In this document: positions 60,301-64,000 of the stretch, piece by piece
How positions within the stretch are numbered: position 1 is the first letter of the stretch
Layout of the letters: each line of letters begins with the position of its first letter
NCBI GenBank assembly: GCA_034509495.1
Contig: CM067524.1
Location: 2,178,456-2,242,455, forward strand
Source: Acestrorhynchus altus
Lineage: Eukaryota; Chordata; Actinopteri; Characiformes; Acestrorhynchidae
Length of the DNA stretch: 64,000 bases
Direction: 5' to 3'
Notes under the pieces: generated by a model
What the model was told of the DNA's origin: nothing
Seen by the model: the letters and a program-made list of their open reading frames with translations, nothing else
Database searches by the model: none
Position numbers and translations under genes: made by a program

Positions 60301-63300
60301 ATACTTGGTCTTCACAAAGACTACAGAGCTGGCAGAATCCCATTAGTCCCCCACACAACACCACATACCCACGTAACTGGTTAGTAAACACCAAAACAGT
60401 CCCCGTCACTGTGATACAGCCGAAAGAGCGGGAATGTTACAGGCCTTCGATCCCTCTGAATGATTCAGTAATAAGAAAACAATCCCGAAATGTGTCACAC
60501 AGGCAAAGGAGGCATGGACGCCCACCTCGTGGCTCAGTCAATTCTGCATGGAGTGAAGGATGCCACGGTTACCAGTTACTTCAGACACCTCAAAACCATT
60601 CGCATTGTTATGGTGAAAATGAACGTTTTCTTGGCGTTCAAGGCAGTGGCACAGCAGCTCTTCGGCACGCTTACGCAGATAACAGGTGAGACTGTAGTCG
60701 CTTAAAAGGGTTTTCAGAAGCTGCTTTTACACTATATGGACAAAAGTATAGGGACACCTGCTCATTCGTGGATTCTAACCAAAACAAGGGCATTAAAAAG
60801 GGCAATTTTTAATGCCACCTTTTGGGATGAGGTTTGGTGATTGCATTCAGCGACAAAAGCATTAGTAAAGTCAGAATGTTGGATGGCATCATCAAAGTAC
60901 TAGATGCCGTTCCAGAGAACACAGTTCCACTGCTTCACAGCTCAATGCTGAGGTGCTCGATACCCCTGTAATCCATGCTTGGCATTATGCATGGTGCCAG
61001 TATATTCATGTCCTAATCTATTGGCAATACTTCTTTGTCGAAATTAGATAAACTGTGTGTGCATTTGCACATCAGTGCAGCTTAAAGTAGCAATGTCCAC
61101 AAACATTTGGACAATTTCATCTCCTCTTTCTGTGAAGTGACTTCTAACACAGAACCTGCTTCTTTTTGTAGCTGCTCCTCTCACACCTCTCAGAGCTGGC
61201 AGCAGAGGGCACCAATCATCTACTTTTTCCAGAGACCTTAACTCCTTTTTTACATCCCTGCCAGTCCAACAGAGCAGCACAGCCGAGTTCCTTATAGTGG
61301 GTCAAAGTGCGGAGCACGTCTCAGGTGCCTGTAAGGAACTTCGCCGGACTTATGAGAAAGAGTGCTCCACTCAGCAATACTCCACAGAGATGCTCAGACA
61401 CCTCGGTGACGATGAAATTGACCATATCAGCAGTAATGCAGTGTCCCTGGGAATAGAAATAAAGCGAGAGAATCGAGACAGTTTGGTGGTCAGTGGCCTG
61501 ACTGATGGGGTTAATGAAATCAATCGACTGATGCAAGGGGCTCTTCTACGACAGGTATGGAATGGAATAGAAATGAATGGTGCACAGCTTTTAACCAGCG
61601 AGTCTTCAATTCATCACTGCAACCTGTGACTGCAACAATCCAAGGTGGACAGGGATAAAAACAGGTGTAAACAGGGTCCAGAAAAGGATGTTCGTTTATA
61701 CATATAAGAATGTTAGAGTACATGCACGTCACGGACATGAATAAAGAAAAAAACAACAAAAAATCATTCGTAAGAAAAGTGCAAACCTAAAAAAGTGACC
61801 AACATATCGTGGAAAGTACACACTTATACATCTCACTGTCCACTATAGGTCAGATTACTTGAGACAGGTGTCACCAGTAGGGTCTAATATTCCATGCTCT
61901 CATTTTTTTTGAAGGACTGAACATAATGTTCCATAAAGCAGCATTTTCCACCATGTTCTTATTATAGGTGAGAGGGAACGAACAGGACACTCTCTTTTCC
62001 CGTGTCAACTGGTGTATTCTGGGACTGTGGGGACACTGGGAGAGGCTGCCTAAAGAAGCTCATTACCAGCTAGAGAAGAAGGACATTACAGGAGGGGTGC
62101 TGGACGCACAGGGACAGAAGTGGAGGATAAATCTGATAAAAATGGAGGCCACATCAGAGCAAAATCCATGCTTGGTGACCAAGATCAAACGGCTGGAGAA
62201 CCTTTCAGGTGCACAGTCTCATATCACTAGACGGTATGAATTAGTCAGAAGTAAGCAAATGCTCTAATGAATCATATCAACTTGTCTCTGTATATCAGAT
62301 TTCTCATTTCCTCTTTACTGGGACAACATGGCACCGGGGGAGGCAGTAAAGCTGGTCACTCTGCACCCCAGCTCTGCCGAGTACAGCCGGGTGAAAATGG
62401 ACTTCAAGAGAACTGTTCAGAAAGCAGTGCTGAAGGTAAGTTGCCTTCAGTGTCTTCAGTGATGGAATTGCACAATAGGACTCCTGGACTCTCCTTGAGC
62501 AGACAAACATAAGCCTTTTGGCACTATGCTGGATGCCAGATGAGGACTAGGGGGTATAAATCCCCCCAGAGTTGAGCCTGACCAGTTTCCAGTGTCCGTG
62601 ACCTCCTCCCTATGATTGTCTCCCTCAGTGTGGACGGGGAGGTCCTTATATATGCCACCTGGGGCTCACTGTCCTCATTGGCGCCAGATGTGCATCAGTT
62701 AAAGATAATAAAGCATCTTTATTTCTAAGTAGAGTGAACATGGAATGCTGGGCTTTTGGTCTCCACAGATTGAACGCGTCCAAAACGTGCATCTCCGACG
62801 GGCTTATGAGGTTCGTAAGAAAGAGCTGCAGGATAAGAATGGGGATTTGATGGGAGCAGGAGAGAGAGTTCTGTATCACGGGACCACAGAGACAGCCTGC
62901 TCATCCATACAGAGGACTAACTTCGACCGCAGGCTTGCAGGACAAAACGGTAACTATTGACTGACCATGAAGATCTTCAGCGTTCAGTTTGGTTAAATCA
63001 GCTCCCGTCCACTCCTTCATAATTTGGTTGATGTCGGTCTAATAGTTATTCACTCCCTTCCTCTTTCTTCTTCTCCCTCTCTTTTAATGACATACAGCAA
63101 CAAGATTCGGTCTTGGAACATACTTTGCCATGGATGCCAGCTACTCTTCCCACCCTACCTTCTCCGTACCTACCGCAGATGGCACACAGCTCATGTTTGT
63201 TGCCCTTGTCCTAACAGGTCGCTACACGCAGGGGGAAGGTGATATGAAAATTCCACCAGCCCGTTCCTCCCAGGAACCCACTGACCTTTACGACAGCGTC

Positions 63301-63384
63301 GTCGATGATGTGCAGAGGCCCTCAATGTTTGTGGTGTTCCATGACTGCCAGGCCTACCCAAACTATCTCATTACATTCAAGTGA
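54161..63384 (+). CDS. PARP14-like gene, copy 2, with intact mono-ART catalytic site
   Basis: Fifteen coding exons: 54161-54332, 54969-55105, 55764-57278, 58002-58235, 58984-59208, 59290-59347, 59473-59616, 59714-59773, 60032-60208, 60503-60685, 61172-61554, 61968-62208, 62299-62435, 62769-62949, 63098-63384. All junctions keep frame; the product is 1377 aa. The order is: an N-terminal RRM-like segment (RQSGGGEC), KH-like repeats in one 505-codon exon, two macrodomains (residues 609-761, with VDALI and a GPGPVLSVP loop; and about 770-968, with TDVVVN and AGKGG), a KH-like/linker region, WWE (1097-1176) and ART (1177-1377). The ART keeps His1259 (YHGT), Tyr1291 (GTYF) and Met1359, spaced as in human PARP14. 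It should transfer single ADP-ribose units and bind ADP-ribose. It is shorter than human PARP14 and has two macrodomains instead of three. Confidence 0.92.
54334..54382. repeat. (TG)n microsatellite
   Basis: TG run directly after the donor of the first coding exon of PARP14-like copy 2. Confidence 0.95.
57540..57905. mobile_element. MITE-like element copy in PARP14-like copy 2 intron
   Basis: Same family as 1-205, with the right end caatacttttgtccatag. It fills most of the intron between the KH exon and the first macrodomain exon. Confidence 0.55.
58435..58600 (-). mobile_element. tRNA-derived SINE copy 4 (reverse)
   Basis: Reverse copy of the family at 4687. Features include gtgagcacacatacccagagcagtgggcagcc and caaccttctagtcaca. 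It lies in an intron. Confidence 0.6.
60728..61115. mobile_element. MITE-like element copy in PARP14-like copy 2 intron
   Basis: Opens with acactatatggacaaaagtatagggacacctgctcattcgtgg. It ends near acaaacatttggacaattt and shares its interior with 1330-1500. Confidence 0.6.
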
Positions 63385-64000
63385 ATCTGCCTCTGTTAGT
63401 GACTCACAGGTTTGGTTTGATCATTAATCCAGTCTTATATCTTATATACAGCAGCCCAGACTGGAAAACACATGAAATACTATCTTTTTATGCACTTGTG
63501 ATCTAATATCTTGGAATTTGCATTTACCCACTTTGGTAGCGTCACGTGTGAGTGCTGGTGTTGCAGCAATAACAGTGAAATTTAGAACGTCTCATAAAAA
63601 ATGACCATCTTATCCTACTTCCCCAAATTAACCACGCCTGATGTGTTGTAATTGATCTTCGAAGGAAAAGAGGTTTATAATATTTCCTGTTTTTAAACTG
63701 TAACAACCGACACTTCCTCCACGCTGGTTCAGACAGAGGAGAAGCTGTACCGATTACATCATGAGTCACGAAGCCAGAGCTGTTGTATGGAGATGCCAGG
63801 TGAAATTACGAGCCCAGAAGCTGTGTAGGCAAAATTCACCCATCACAGAAAATCTCTAAAATGTTAAACCTCGCTGTGACTAAGGCGTTTCGCTGTGCGT
63901 CCACCGCATGCAGTGCAGAATTCGCCATCCACCATAGCGTGCTGGGACAGTATGACTGTAGTGAGAATATTTTTGGTTTATGTTTTGGTCCATTTTTTTG
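63385..64000. other. 3' flank of PARP14-like copy 2, no gene seen
   Basis: No recognised exon or repeat. The sequence after the stop has no clear AATAAA within the window. Confidence 0.5.

Overview
The window looks like teleost fish nuclear DNA. It has multi-exon genes with GT-AG introns, many (TG)n, (ATT)n and (CTAT)n microsatellites, tRNA-derived SINE copies, Tc1-like and pogo-like DNA transposon remnants, MITEs and LINE 3' fragments. An otophysan fish is plausible but not proven. All five recognised gene families or copies that matter lie on the + strand.

Layout: (1) 1-2.7 kb holds only repeats. (2) 2.8-11.6 kb is a complete coagulation factor XIII A-chain (transglutaminase) gene of 14 coding exons, 753 codons. 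(3) 13.8-32 kb holds three GIMAP/AIG1-type GTPase-like genes (called A, B, C here). (4) 35.5-44.7 kb is a PARP14-like gene (copy 1, 1026 aa). (5) 46-51.7 kb holds a fourth GIMAP-like gene (D), which shares its 5' region and N-terminal exons with gene C by segmental duplication. (6) 54.2-63.4 kb is a second PARP14-like gene (copy 2, 1377 aa). The remainder is intergenic DNA and repeats.

The striking point is the GIMAP-like cluster. Each gene has a tiny first coding exon, a short second exon, one large AIG1-domain exon and a last exon joined through a phase-1 intron. That last exon encodes an inflammasome-type death-fold domain: a pyrin (PYD)-like domain in A, B and D, and an ASC/NLRP1-type CARD in C. 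Three of the four carry Asn in place of the P-loop Ser/Thr (GKN, not GKS/T). All four have lost the G3 Asp (RVPG, not DTPG) and the G4 Asp. B, C and D begin with a MGxxxS N-myristoylation motif whose Ser codon is completed by splicing. The inference is a family of membrane-anchored, nucleotide-signalling-altered GIMAPs that could feed PYD/CARD complexes such as ASC.

The two PARP14-like genes differ in the same sense. Copy 2 keeps a mono-ART-type catalytic site (His, Tyr, Met), a WWE domain and two macrodomains. Copy 1 has one degenerate macrodomain and Tyr instead of the catalytic His, so it looks like a pseudo-ADP-ribosyltransferase. PARP14 and GIMAP families are both tied to immune responses, so the interleaved GIMAP-death-fold and PARP14 genes form a plausible innate-immunity block next to F13A1. 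This functional link is inference.
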